Shown one piece after another: positions 36,471 through 47,200 of a stretch of DNA of 64,000 nucleotides. Within the stretch, counting starts at the first letter, position 1, and every line of letters begins with the position of its first letter. The stretch is taken from assembly GCA_028023455.1 (NCBI GenBank), contig JAQFVV010006355.1:250001-314000 (forward strand), given 5' to 3'. The translations under genes and the position numbers were made by a program. The notes beneath the pieces are model-generated. The model saw only the letters and a list, made by a program, of their open reading frames with translations. It was not told the origin of the DNA and ran no database searches. This stretch comes from Epiperipatus broadwayi. Its lineage: Eukaryota > Onychophora > Udeonychophora > Euonychophora > Peripatidae.

Positions 36471-38480
36471 GTTCATACTTTAGGAATTATAAATTTTTTT
36501 AACGGTAACTTCTCCGTAAGAATGCACGTATATAATTTTTTTCTTACATTTACTTCAAGAAAGTCTTTCATTTTTTTCTTTTTTTTTAAAAATATACAAA
36601 TGTATAGTTTAATATTATGATGATTATTATTATTTTTAGACAATTCTTGATGAATAAAAACATTTTTAACATATGTTATTATTATTTGTAAAGGCAGATG
36701 CAAGATATTCAGAAAGAGCGCCCAAAAAAAATGTATCTAGTTAATCTTCCTTTGCTTCTCAACATTTTTTTTCAATTATTTTTTTTTTTTTCTATACCAA
36801 AAAAATATTAACAAGTGATACAAAGTTACTAAATAATTATTTATCATTTGGAAATTATTTATCTTCCTTAATTTAGACATAATAACACTTTTCGTGATTC
36901 CCTTAGTTAGTTCTTGTCATTTTTGAACTTTAGCGTGGAGACGATAAAATTTTTTAAGTATAAAGGTTTTTAAATAGGTAGATGGCACAGAAAATCAGGA
37001 TATCTTATCAAAAAAATTTAGCCACGCATTATATTATTAAAATTTTACTTTGATTACATTTATTTCTGCAAAATAAAATGAAAAAATTGAGTTACCAAAT
37101 TTCAGCACTGTTCCTTCCTTGAAAACTAAAAGTGGACTATATTTTTCAAAGTCAAAAATGGTCTTTGACTTTAGCGACTTCTTCCAGAAAAATAATCATT
37201 TTGATTATAACATAAACAAAAGAAAGCAAAAACCTATTACAATCATATAGTTTTAGTATTATTTAAATAGATTACAAAAGTGATTTGACAATAAAAAAAA
37301 TAATAACTACATTTAAATTAATGATAATTATCAGTAATTTATAACTCATTTTCTACAAATGGAATTACCAGAAGTTATTGTTCTCTATGATAAGACATTC
37401 ATCTCTTCTTCCCCTCTACCCATCCAAAATCAATTACTGTTTTATGATATTTGTTTTTATACTATATTAATTTGCTTTAATTATTAATATCTTAATTAAA
37501 TTATTCATGTTCTTTTTAAAAATGATATTGCATTACTAAATCTAGTAGTTATTTCATGTTTCATTTTAGTAGCTTCACTTAAATATATATATATTGTCTC
37601 ATGATTCCCTAATTTTGAATCTCTTTAAAATACAAATCCTCTCAGGATGTTTTTTGTCCAGCCCTATATGGGCATTACTAAAAAAAAAAAAAAAAACAAT
37701 ATTGTATGCAGCACTTAAAATGTGAACCTGAAATGAGACTGGAAGAAAGATACTATAAGAAAATATTAATCCCATTATTTGTTTTTTAACTATTTAGTAT
37801 ACTTGGAAACATTAAGTTTTTATAGAATTAGAAAGATTAATTGAAATTGAATTTAAACCCCAATCTTTTCTAAAATGTACCTTTACATTATGGATGAACA
37901 TGGTGCACCTAGAAAATCATAATAATATTGCTTATTACAAATATAGTAACAATAACAAATAATTATTTTGTTCTAATTTTTTTTCCCCTCAGATATTTCT
38001 TCACTCATCACTTTTTATTTTCTTCTTATGATCATTATATTTATCAAGTTATTTTTAGAATGGATCAAAAAATCATGAGCCTATTTGAGTTACATATTAA
38101 ATGAAATTATTTTTCGATAATATACAAGTTAATATCAATTTAATAAATATAATACTATTTATTATATACAAACTATATATGATAGTTCAATATTTTTCAA
38201 TATAATTTTTCCAGGAAGATTTATTTGACCGATTTATTAATCTCCTAGAATGATTACTTTTATTTCTCTAACAGTTAAGTTCAAATTGTATTAAATTCTC
38301 AGGTGATCCTTCTTAAATATTTTTTTATTCTGATTATTTCACTCTCATAATTTAATTGCACTATATACAATGGTATTTAATCATTCTATTAAGTGTAATT
38401 TTGTAAATGTTAATCTAATTACAACTTAATAAGTTCATAGTTATGCTTTTGTTATTATAACAATAATTCTATGTTCATGA
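36471..38480. other. intronic spacer with a poly-A tailed fragment
   Basis: AT-rich with no gene. At 37651-37696 ttgtccagccctatatggg and cattact precede a run of 17 A, which looks like the 3' end of a retroposed SINE or LINE fragment. The body upstream was not recognised. Confidence 0.45.
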
Positions 38481-38504
38481 TATAACAAAATGTTGTGGAC
38501 ACAT

Positions 38505-38534
38505 CACACACACACACATATATATATATATATG
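38505..38534. repeat. CA/TA compound microsatellite
   Basis: Eight CA-type repeats pass directly into a run of TA repeats. Confidence 0.9.
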
Positions 38535-38621
38535 TAATAATTAATAATAATAGTGATTTATACACTATTGAAATAGTGGGGAAGAAAACTACTCTTTTTT
38601 TCATGTATCAAAGCATTATTC

Positions 38622-38686
38622 TGTAAGTGAACCCAAGACAACTGCTTGTAAGGCAGTTGTGCTGATCATTTGACCACCAACGCTAC
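38622..38686 (-). repeat. tRNA-derived SINE head or tRNA pseudogene
   Basis: On the minus strand, GTTGGTGGTCAAATGATCAG (D-arm and A-box-like) is followed by an anticodon arm with a perfect 5-bp stem, ACTGC-CTTACAA-GCAGT, and then GTCTTGGGTTCACTTAC as a T-arm/B-box-like region. The loop would present UAC, but the acceptor stem does not pair and the T-stem is poor. The segment is tRNA-related; a SINE head is more likely than a functional tRNA. Confidence 0.55.
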
Positions 38687-39289
38687 TCTTTATACATTTT
38701 TTGCAGAGAGGGCATGTTTTTTATAGCACAAGTGTGAAAAGTAGTTTCCTTTCACAATATTTCATATATATCTATATAAACTTAGATAAAAAATTTCAGA
38801 AATAACATTTTTTTAATATTTTGTACATTCTCTTGATATTGAACTAATCTCATGTTTCAAGATTATATATAAATATCTTTAATAATCATTATCAAAAATG
38901 TAAAATCACCTTCTTAATATTGTTCATTGCATGATTAAAGATATGTCAGAATTGACATAAATCACAGAGTTAAATAATAAAACTACTAAGAAATTTTTGT
39001 GATCATTCTATCAAACAATATCTATTAAGTAAAATTAAATATATATAAAAATATCTCCAGCTCCATTCAGTATTCAAGTCATGATGACTAAAATAATATA
39101 TTAAAAAAGCACTTTTATAGGCATATGTAGCAGGGCCATGATACTGCATATGATAAAATAATCATATGAGTCATGATAATTGTTTGTGGTAAAAATATAA
39201 TAAATATATGGTAAATTATCTTTTTGATACATATAAACTAATATGGCTGATAACAAATATTTTCAGTTACATTAAATGCATTTTTTAAT

Positions 39290-39645
39290 TAATGTTTTTT
39301 TAATACCTCAGTGTTGGTTTATTAAGTATAAAAGAAAACACAAGATAGAGACTTTGAATACTGCACTAGTAAATTACAGAGTTACAAAGTTTCTAATATT
39401 TCATAATATTAACAGACAATTTGAAAGATTTTGCAAATGTTAATAGATAAAGTGAATGGATGTAAAGTAATTAATGGAATGCCTTCATACTCTTGCTCCA
39501 AGACACTTTAGATGGGCCTATATGAGAAAATTTAGGTATAAGTATAAGAAGGCTGCTCTTAACTTTTCAAAGTCTCTATCTTGTGCTTTGATTTGAGAAT
39601 ATCCTTTGTACTCAACAAAACAAAGTTAATGCATTAAAAAACATT
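39290..39645. mobile_element. MITE-like element with imperfect TIRs
   Basis: cacaagatagagactttga at 39338-39357 is matched by its reverse complement, tcaaagtctctatcttgtg, at 39568-39587. Outward from these the arms continue with weaker similarity to ends rich in aatgtttttt / aaaaaacatt. There is no coding content. It fits a decayed foldback element. Confidence 0.5.
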
Positions 39646-40776
39646 ACTGTGCATATGTATAGGGTGTAATTTCCTTCTGATTAAAATTACAAGTACTGTG
39701 CTACAAAATTAAATAGAGAATTAAATGCTTTTATATAATGTGAATATATATACAATTCTGCATTTCTTCTCTTAAATCTTTCTACAAGTATCCAACACTG
39801 AATGTATCTCAATGACATACAATATTAACAATAAAATATAAATCATTTCTTCATTCATAGATGTTACTTAAAAATAAATTCTTATTACTCTGTGTCTTCT
39901 CTACTAATTTAAGTAGATTGTTTTTTAAGTATAACAGAATTATAAACCATTTTCTAAATTTTATGTAACTCTATAACCTTTCAAGAATTAAAAAGTCATC
40001 TAAACAACAATTGTATTTATTTCCAAGATTAATGAATTTAATCCTTAACCCAACATGAGCATGTATATCCACACACACATAATCATGCACTAATGTTATT
40101 ATTTTTATTTCAGTATTAAATAGTCTGTTTAATTTAAACTTTTATTTTGAACTAATTTATAAAATCAATTTTTAAGTTATCATTTATCAAATTATTTGTG
40201 AAGCAAATTTATGTAATAAATAAAGATTTTTATTATTATATTTTATTAATTTCTTTAAAATAATTCTAATCTCTTTTCTATTCCTCTTTTTACTATATAT
40301 CAAATATTCTTTAAGATCTGAATGTCTAATATCTAAAAGGAAGTAGATTGTTTCACCTTTTTAAACTACCATATTATTAAAATATATTAAATTTTCATTT
40401 GAGAGCCTGTAACATCTTTTAAATCTTTATTTATGATTGAGTTTAGCAAACGCAATAATTTATTACATAATCTGAATAATATCATCAGCATTTAACTCAT
40501 TATCTCATTACTATATATTTCATTATTTGAAATATATTCCACTCTTGAACAATGCATAAGTATTTTCAACAAAAATGAAACTATAAAGGAGAAAAATTGG
40601 AAAAATTACACTCATAATATATAATTAAATGTTTAAATGATTTTTTCCCCTAGCAAATGTTTTAGTCAAATTAAACATTACATTTAAATGAATTACTTAA
40701 TCATCTTCTCTAAATAGAAGTCCTTTAGTAAAATAACACTATCACTTCTAAAATTATGGGTGAAATTTTTTATGTG
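39646..40776. other. intronic spacer, no gene
   Basis: AT-rich, nothing recognisable, ending at the target-site duplication of the miniature LTR element. Confidence 0.6.
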
Positions 40777-40781
40777 ACTTT

Positions 40782-41333
40782 TGTTATATCCGCACTTACG
40801 ACTGTGCCAATGTTATATCCGCAAGTCTGACTGTGCGGTCAGTAAATAACAATGTTCAATTCCCACGATGTTCTGTTGCAACGAATGCTCTCCAACGAAT
40901 GGTCTGCAATGAATGCTCTCAATGTCTCTGCTGCAGTCTCCCCATCTCTGTGGGCTCTTTCAGCTACACCCATGGACTACATTTCCACTGGGTGCTGGTC
41001 ATTAACCGCAAACACTGACACAAGATATCACTACTTAAATACTGCCTCTAATACTCTCTATATTACACTGCCCTGCGTAGTTGTTACCCAGTCTTCTTAT
41101 CGTTTTCTGATAACTTCAACAATCAATCAATTCACTGTCCAATAAGGTAATGTCTCTTATCTAGAAATATTTATAATCAGCAAATATTTCTTGGAATTGT
41201 CAATCGCCATTATGTCAATGCCTTAATTAAATTCCTCAGTTATCAGAGCACAATCTAACAACAACCTCTCGAATAAATTCTAGTTTTTCTGGAGTGCACA
41301 AACATGTCTGCCATTTTTACAAAACACTATACA
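40782..41333 (-). repeat. 3' LTR of the miniature element (552 bp)
   Basis: Plus-strand borders TGTTATATCC...CTATACA. It is very similar to the other LTR except for the minisatellite, which has three 14-bp units here (40878-40919). A 29-bp tandem duplication lies at its left end (40782-40810 and from 40811). The identity between the LTRs is high but not complete, implying an insertion of some age. Confidence 0.9.
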
Positions 41334-41345
41334 TTCCTCCACTCC
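41334..41345 (-). other. polypurine tract of the miniature element
   Basis: On the minus strand, GGAGTGGAGGAA lies directly before the LTR start TGTATAGTG, the expected place for the plus-strand primer. Confidence 0.75.
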
Positions 41346-41646
41346 AGAAAAACCCTTGTTGCAATTCCTTGGTGGTTTTTTTTCTTTACTTGGAGAAACA
41401 TATTTCCTGTTATTTTACTCAGAAATGTACGATTTAACTGCTGCCGAACTTCTTCACCAGTTACGTTCAATGGTGACTGTGCAAGCATGGTGGGACTCAG
41501 CTTCCGATGGTGACTGCGCAAATGTTTTATTTCCAAACTTTCACTGATGTTTCATCATGTAAACTTGCAATGAAAACTTTAGCCATTCACTTCCGTTATT
41601 AACGTTACTAACTGGGATTTCCATTTTCACCAGGTTTCTCTGTCTA

Positions 41647-41662
41647 ACTAGCAACTGCGCCA
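41647..41662 (-). other. primer binding site of the miniature element
   Basis: The minus strand reads TGGCGCAGTTGCTAGT, one base inside the LTR end. TGGCGCAGT... starts resemble primer sites complementary to the CCA-ended 3' terminus of a cellular tRNA; the exact tRNA is not assigned. Confidence 0.75.
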
Positions 41663-41663
41663 A

Positions 41664-42394
41664 TGTTATATCCGCACTTACGACTGTGCCAATGTTATAT
41701 CCGCAAGTCTGACTGTGCAGTCAGCAAATAACTATGTTCAATTTCCACGATGTTCTCTTGCAATGAATGCTCTCCAATGAATGGTCTGCAATGAATGCTT
41801 TCCAATGAATGATCTGCAATGAATGCTCTCCAATGAATGTCTGCAACAAATGCTCTGCAACGAATGCTCTCCAATGAATGGTCTGCAATGAATGCTCTCC
41901 AAAGAAGGGTCTGCAACAAATGCTCTCCAATGAATGGTCTGCAATGAATGCTCTCCAACGGATGGTCTGCAACAAATGCTTTCAATATCTCCGCTGTGGT
42001 CTCCCCATCTCTATGGGCTCTTTCAACTACACCCGTGGACTACATTTCCACTGGGTGCTGGTCATTAACTGCAAACACTGATGCGAGATATTGCTACTTA
42101 AATACTGCCTCTAATACTCTCTATATTAGACTGTCCTGCATAGTTGTTACCCAGTCTTCTTATCACTTTCTGATAACTGCAACAATCAATCAATACAATG
42201 TCCAATAAGGTAATATCTCTTATCTAGAAATATTTGTAATCAGCAAATATTTCTTGGAATTGTTGATCGCCATTATGTCAATGCCTTAATTAAATTCCTC
42301 AGTTATCAGAGCACGATCTAACAACAACCTCTCGAGTAAATTCTAGTTTTTCTGGAGTGCACAAACATGTCTACCATTTTTACAAAACCCTACA
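41664..42394 (-). repeat. 5' LTR of the miniature element (731 bp)
   Basis: Direct copy of the 40782-41333 LTR, 179 bp longer because of the minisatellite at 41760-41982. Promoter and polyadenylation signals should lie here but I could not assign a TATA box. Confidence 0.9.
41760..41982. repeat. 14-bp minisatellite, 16 units
   Basis: Units alternate between gcaatgaatgctct and ccaatgaatggtct, making a 28-bp higher-order period, with one unit a base short. The other LTR has three units. Thirteen extra units (about 181 bp) account for the 179-bp length difference between the LTRs. Overlapping minus-strand open frames here are a by-product of the repeat. Confidence 0.95.
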
Positions 42395-42399
42395 ACTTT

Positions 42400-42903
42400 A
42401 AAAATAGTAATATAAAGAATCTTTTCTGGACCCTAAAAATTATTTATATTTTGGTTTTTTAAAAACTTTGTTGAATAATTTTATATTATTATAAAAGTAT
42501 TAACTTATAACTGATAAACTTCTATTATCAATAAAAATAGATTCTAATACAGATGTGATTATAAATATTTATTAAGCAAATAGAAGGAAGAGGAAGGTTT
42601 ATGAAACTTTAATTACTCATCCTTGAGTTAATCAACTAATATATCTATTTGGATATCCACAACTGAGCACTTCAGTCATTTTGAATCAAACGTTCTTTAC
42701 AAAAACTAAATTTTTGTAGAGAAATCTATGAAATTAACTTTACAAAAAATCTTATAAATAGTTATTAATTTTTCTCAATATTTAACTGTCATTGGAAGAG
42801 TCTATTATAATAAGGAATCTAGGGGGAAATCATCAAAACATTGCATGATCACCATTCTATATGCTTACACATGCTGTTAATAAGGGTATCAAATTCTCCA
42901 TGT
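42400..42903. other. intronic spacer, no gene
   Basis: AT-rich, nothing recognised. Confidence 0.5.
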
Positions 42904-43474
42904 AGTAGTGCCATCAAGTGCAAACCTTTATAATCAATAGATGCAGGAACTTTTGTGCATAAAATCCCTATCTAGTGTCTATCCATTCAATATCCCCAGA
43001 CTGTTTTCTACCTTGTATCTTTTATCAATGAGGAGCCTTGGTCTGGGAGCACTGCACCTAGATAAGCATATGAAATGGTGAACATGTAATGTTTTGATAG
43101 TTTTATATTTATCCTGCCCATAAGATAGATGATTGTGGTTTTTGAAAAACTAAAGACACCAAAATGTAAAGATGCTGAACTGAGTTCAGATCTATATGGC
43201 TATACATGCAAATGAGTTTGGGTTGGAATCATTATTGTGTTTTCATCTTGGGCTCCTAGCTTTATAGTTAACCAAATAGATAAAAGGTGAATGCTGGAGG
43301 GTTGCATTAGATCTTAACATCTAGGTGCAGAGCTCTTAAATCCAAGGCTCTTCACTAATGAAAGCCATAAGCTAGAAATTAGTCATGGGAGGTTGGATGA
43401 GTAGGCACTAGATAGGGATTTTATGTACACATCTTCCATCATTGATCATGAAGGCTTGCACTTGGTAACACTAC
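42904..43474. mobile_element. inverted-repeat element, ~160-bp arms
   Basis: The left arm (42904-43063) and right arm (43319-43474) are diverged inverted copies: gtagtgcc.tcaagtgcaa against ttgcacttggtaacactac, aaaatccctatctagtg against cactagatagggatttt, and ggagcactgcacctagat against atctaggtgcagagctc. The 255-bp centre has no recognised coding sequence. It is a foldback element or two inverted copies of a repeat. Confidence 0.65.
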
Positions 43475-43859
43475 TGTATGGTACTCTTAGAAACTAAGAA
43501 AGTTGTGAGTCATTATTTTCTTAAACCTATATATGTTTACTGTAGCTTTTTATCTCTACATAATAACAAGAGGTTGGATTTAGAAAAGATTCCCTATTTG
43601 AAAATAAAAAGTTTATATTTTACTATTGTTTGAACTATTTTTAAATTTATACCAAGAATTAATTAAGGCCTTAAATGGAAAATTAAAACAACTTTTTGTT
43701 ACTTTCATTTTCAGATTCTAAATCAATATTAATTCTAATCACATAATTAACTTATGGCAAATTGCTACTGGTCACAGTCTTCCCTCACTCTTCACAGGTT
43801 CATTTTCTTCCTTTCTTGGCATACCTATTAATCTTTCAAAAACACAACTAAGTCATCAC

Positions 43860-44745
43860 TTAAATCTTCTTGTCATAGACAAATTTAATACAAAAATAAA
43901 GTGCTTCAACTCAAAATTACTATACCCTATAATGAAAGTTTGTATCATCAATGCCATTCTAGGAGGTATTCTTGCCTATTACAGCCCTTGGATGCATCTC
44001 CAAAAAAACTATTAAATATCTCATGAGTATAGCAAAAAAATATATATGGGGATCAACATCACATCATCTATCAGTAGAAAATACCTGTTTTCCAATATGC
44101 AAGGGTGGGCTTAACTTAATAGCTCCTCAATCATTCACATCCTACATTAGAGCTAAGATGTACATTGTGACCACTACTAACCCCCTTTTAAGGACAACTC
44201 CTCTTCTACTTTTGCTTGCTATTACTCCATATGTGAATCACCACTTTTTCACTGATCATGCCATTCAGCATGCTGATTTACTGGACAATTATAACATTAA
44301 TACTCTAATTGGTTTGTCATACAAAGATCTAAAAAAAATTAATTACCCCGATAGACAACTTTGGTCAACACTATCTACTGCAAGAACACTAACTAAATTT
44401 CAAAATTTATATGTGCCTCACTCATGGTTAAAATTCCTGTATAATCTGCTACTTGATATAATACCAACAAAATTATTTCTCATAAATCGATTTAAACTAA
44501 ACATTGATCCTACTTGTATACTATGCAATTTTCTCCCGGAAAATACATCACATATCTTTGAGACATGTCCATACTTTTTAATCTTACATCGCTTTGTATT
44601 CCACAAAGACACAATTAATTTAAAAAATATCTTAATAAATAATATAAAGAAATTAAAACCATTCAATGCCCTTGTAACCATTCACACTCTGAGAACAGTA
44701 TGGCTTGCCCGTTGTGCTGTAATATTTGATAACAAAAAAAAATAA
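43860..44745 (+). pseudogene. LINE ORF2 C-terminus (L1/Tx1-like)
   Basis: A 257-residue open stretch from about 43972 starts in the thumb/connection region (KTIKYLMSIAKKYIWGS, then CFPICKGGLNLIAP). This is the typical post-RT segment I-W-x-G..........C-x-P-K-x-x-G-G-L-x-L of L1/Tx1-type elements. It ends with the RT-associated zinc-binding motif CILCNFLPENTSHIFETC (C-x2-C-x8-H-x4-C). The preceding codons, KVCIINAILGGILAYY at about 43933, are in another frame, so a frameshift lies near 43970. The polymerase core is absent. The fragment is 5'-truncated, as is usual for LINE copies. Confidence 0.8.
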
Positions 44746-44920
44746 TTAACTTTGTTTTGAAAAATATTTTTTATAAAAAATAAAGTTGGTAATCATCTAA
44801 AATTCCAAACAAATTCTTTTAAGTTTTTGAGTTAGAATTAAAATAATAAAAAGTAAAATTATAAAAACAATTTTATTGACTTAAAAAAAGAATTATTTAA
44901 AAAAAATTTTTTTAAATGTT
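44746..44920 (+). other. LINE 3' flank
   Basis: AT-rich sequence after the LINE stop codon, probably its 3' untranslated region. No poly-A end is clear before the SINE-like unit. Confidence 0.4.
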
Positions 44921-45031
44921 GTCTTGCATTGGTAGTTGAGAGGTCAGCGCGACTGCCTTGCACTTGCAGGTAGTTGCCTGGGTTGCAGGTCCGCGTCCTG
45001 GCCGATGCTATGGCACTTAAAAAAAAAAAAA
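44921..45031 (+). repeat. tRNA-derived SINE with poly-A tail
   Basis: A GC-rich island (gtcagcgcgactgccttgc, then ctgggttgcaggtccgcg) ends in cttaaaaaaaaaaaaa. The ggtagttgag start, an anticodon-like arm (actgccttgcacttgcaggt) and a T-arm-like ggttgcaggtcc resemble a tRNA head. A possible 7-bp duplication, aaatgtt, lies just before the unit and shortly after the A-run. It is a complete short SINE, or the tail of the preceding LINE fused with a tRNA-like unit. Confidence 0.6.
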
Positions 45032-45319
45032 CGAAGAAATGTTATATTTTTATTTATTAAATTGATGCTTGTAAAATTTAAACTTTCACACAAATACATT
45101 CAAATGTGCAGACACAAATCATTTAATATGGGTGTTTATATACATGATATTGAGCTTTATATTAATTGTAAATAAAGTTTAATTATAATTAAGTAATTTA
45201 TTTTTTTGATCTCTATCTTTCTAATTAAATTTAATATGCTATCATCTATTCTTTCTCTCCCAATTATGCCTGCAAGTTACCATGAATGATCATAAAGTAT
45301 CCACTTCTACATATATATA

Positions 45320-45850
45320 ATAATAAACACAGCACTAAATGTATATCTTTAATAGAAATAAAAATAGATGTGTTTTGTGAGTTAGCAACATAAACACATA
45401 TATCCACTTTTTTGTGAGGAATGTTCTAAGAATAAAGTACTGAATTTATTCTTAGAGTTTCAGATTTTAATAAAACTCGATTTTGTAGAAAATTCTGAAA
45501 TCAAGAGTCAAGTTCAAAACTCAACTAGACATAAACACATGGCATTATTAATTTGAATTTGTGTAATCAATTGAACAAAAGTAACAGAATTTTATTTTTA
45601 ACAATATTTGTGATTAATAAATAGAAGTTATATAAACATAGTACTAAATTTTTATATGTAATACAACAAGAAACAACCAAGTCTTCCATAGGATATCAAT
45701 CTAAATGCATATATTCACTTTTTTATTATTATATATAAAACCACTTAGAATAAAAGCTTTTTTTTTTTTTTTACAGTTTCAGATTTTAATAACTTGTAAG
45801 TTATTTTTAGAAAATTTTTGAGAAAGAAAAGTGATATATGCATTTATATG
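45320..45850. repeat. diverged tandem duplication, ~310-350 bp
   Basis: ataaacacagcactaaat (45325) and ataaacatagtactaaat (45634), acatatatccactttttt and gcatatattcactttttt, and gtttcagattttaataa (45462 and 45776) occur in the same order at similar spacing. Two diverged copies lie head to tail. Confidence 0.5.
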
Positions 45851-46019
45851 GAAAATGTGCTTGTTTCTAGTGTTATATATATATTGTAATGCTATATATG
45901 GGCAAAAGGGATGCCTTTTAGATCCAGGTGCCAATTCTTCATAAACATTAATTCTGTGAAATTCTTCATAAATATTAATCAAAACCAATGATGTACAATA
46001 ATGTATATTTAAAGTCAAA

Positions 46020-46945
46020 GAGTAATTTTATTAACTTCAAATATATTTAAATTGAAAACAATAAATGATTAATGTCTTAGAGCTTAAAATAATAATAGTA
46101 ACTGTGAATTTATGTGATATGAGTGAATAAATAAAATGATTAATACAAATTAATTAAGTGAAAAATCATTCAATTTTATTTACATCACTAATAAACAACA
46201 TTAATAAGCAAATGACATTAATAGTTTAAATGGCTAATCAACTTATAACATTCAATCACAAAGCTGTTACAAATAGTTTTATAAATAAGTGTTGTTACAT
46301 TAAAGCTTTTCATGGAGTTTAATACAAAATCCTTGGGTAAGTGAAACAAATGAAAGGATGTAATCATTTCTCAATATTTAAATCATATACAATGATAAGA
46401 TCCTTTAGTTTGTTCTCATGAGTTGAAACTTAAAGATAATGTTTGCTGACTATCTGACCATTCATATATTCATGCATTACACTGTATGTGCACATAAATG
46501 TATAAGTAAAATCATATTCTTCAAAGTGTTTTACCTGGTCAGTAAACCTATTATCTCTGAAAACTCTAAAGCAAAGAAACATACGTATGCATATTAAAAA
46601 TATATATATAAATGAAATTTTACTATTTTTGAGAAAGTTTTCTTTTTAAAAGTTCTTGTATAAAAGGTCTTTATTCTAAATCCTGTAATCAGTAAAGCTT
46701 AACATGCTTAATGGATAAATTGGCTCCAGGTGGTGATTTCTTTATACTAAATCAATTGTCTGTATAACTTTGTAGGATGATGCAATTTTCCAGGAAAGTT
46801 TCATTTGGTTCTTCTAATTTATAAACAACTTCTCTCAAAAAATTCCAGTATAGTTGTGATCTAATGGCTTATTTTATAATGGAATAAATTTATTTTGTAG
46901 TTTCTTAAAGAGTTTCACAAAATATACTTTATTGTTAAAATTTTG
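46020..46945. other. intronic spacer, no gene
   Basis: AT-rich, nothing recognised. Confidence 0.5.
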
Positions 46946-47200
46946 AAATAAAGTTGATAAATAGAATTCTTTTACAATCTATACCCAAACTTCCAACTGC
47001 ATGTAAAGCCATGATCATCAGATTTATAGGCAGAAATTTTAAGGATCAAAGGCATTTGACTCTTTTCTACTTTGCTATTACCAAGACATTCTGTTATTTG
47101 AATACCAACTGTATATTTCTACAGGAAATACATCCAAGGTTAGCAGCTGCAGATTTATATTACAACTCACTAAATTTTGTTATCCTTTTTTGCTAGTCTT
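46946..47200 (+). pseudogene. LINE endonuclease start fragment
   Basis: An 80-codon open stretch includes FCYLNTNCIFLQEIHPRL followed by AAADLYYNSLNF. The I-x-F-L-Q-E-x-H motif is the conserved Gln-Glu-Thr/x-His segment of apurinic-type LINE endonucleases. Sequence before and after does not continue the domain, so it is a short remnant, probably of an L1/Tx1-like element. Moderately sure of the family, not of the clade. Confidence 0.45.

Larger units (their letters stand above)
41334..41663 (-). other. internal region of the miniature element
   Basis: Only 330 bp between the LTRs. A minus-strand open stretch of 69 codons (41536-41327) spans most of it. It contains SPLNVTGEEVRQQLNRTFLS but no motif that I recognise, and it reads through the PPT into the LTR, so it is probably not a real gene. 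Confidence 0.7.
40782..42394 (-). mobile_element. miniature non-autonomous LTR element (TRIM-like)
   Basis: A complete element of 1613 bp. It is flanked by the 5-bp target-site duplication acttt (40777-40781 and 42395-42399). It has two direct LTRs beginning TGTTATATCCGC and ending TACA on the plus strand, a primer binding site, a polypurine tract and only 330 bp of internal sequence. PBS and PPT place the element on the minus strand. It has no gag or pol, so it must borrow enzymes from another LTR element. Its GC content is clearly above its surroundings. The 5-bp duplication fits Ty3/gypsy or copia integrases. Confidence 0.9.

Noticed and set aside
38622-38686. Functional tRNA-Val gene (anticodon UAC)
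   Set aside because: The anticodon stem pairs, but the acceptor stem and T-stem do not, so it is a SINE or pseudogene.
40833-41145. Plus-strand open stretches in the miniature LTR
   Set aside because: They lie wholly within LTR sequence, are repeated in the second LTR and carry no domain.
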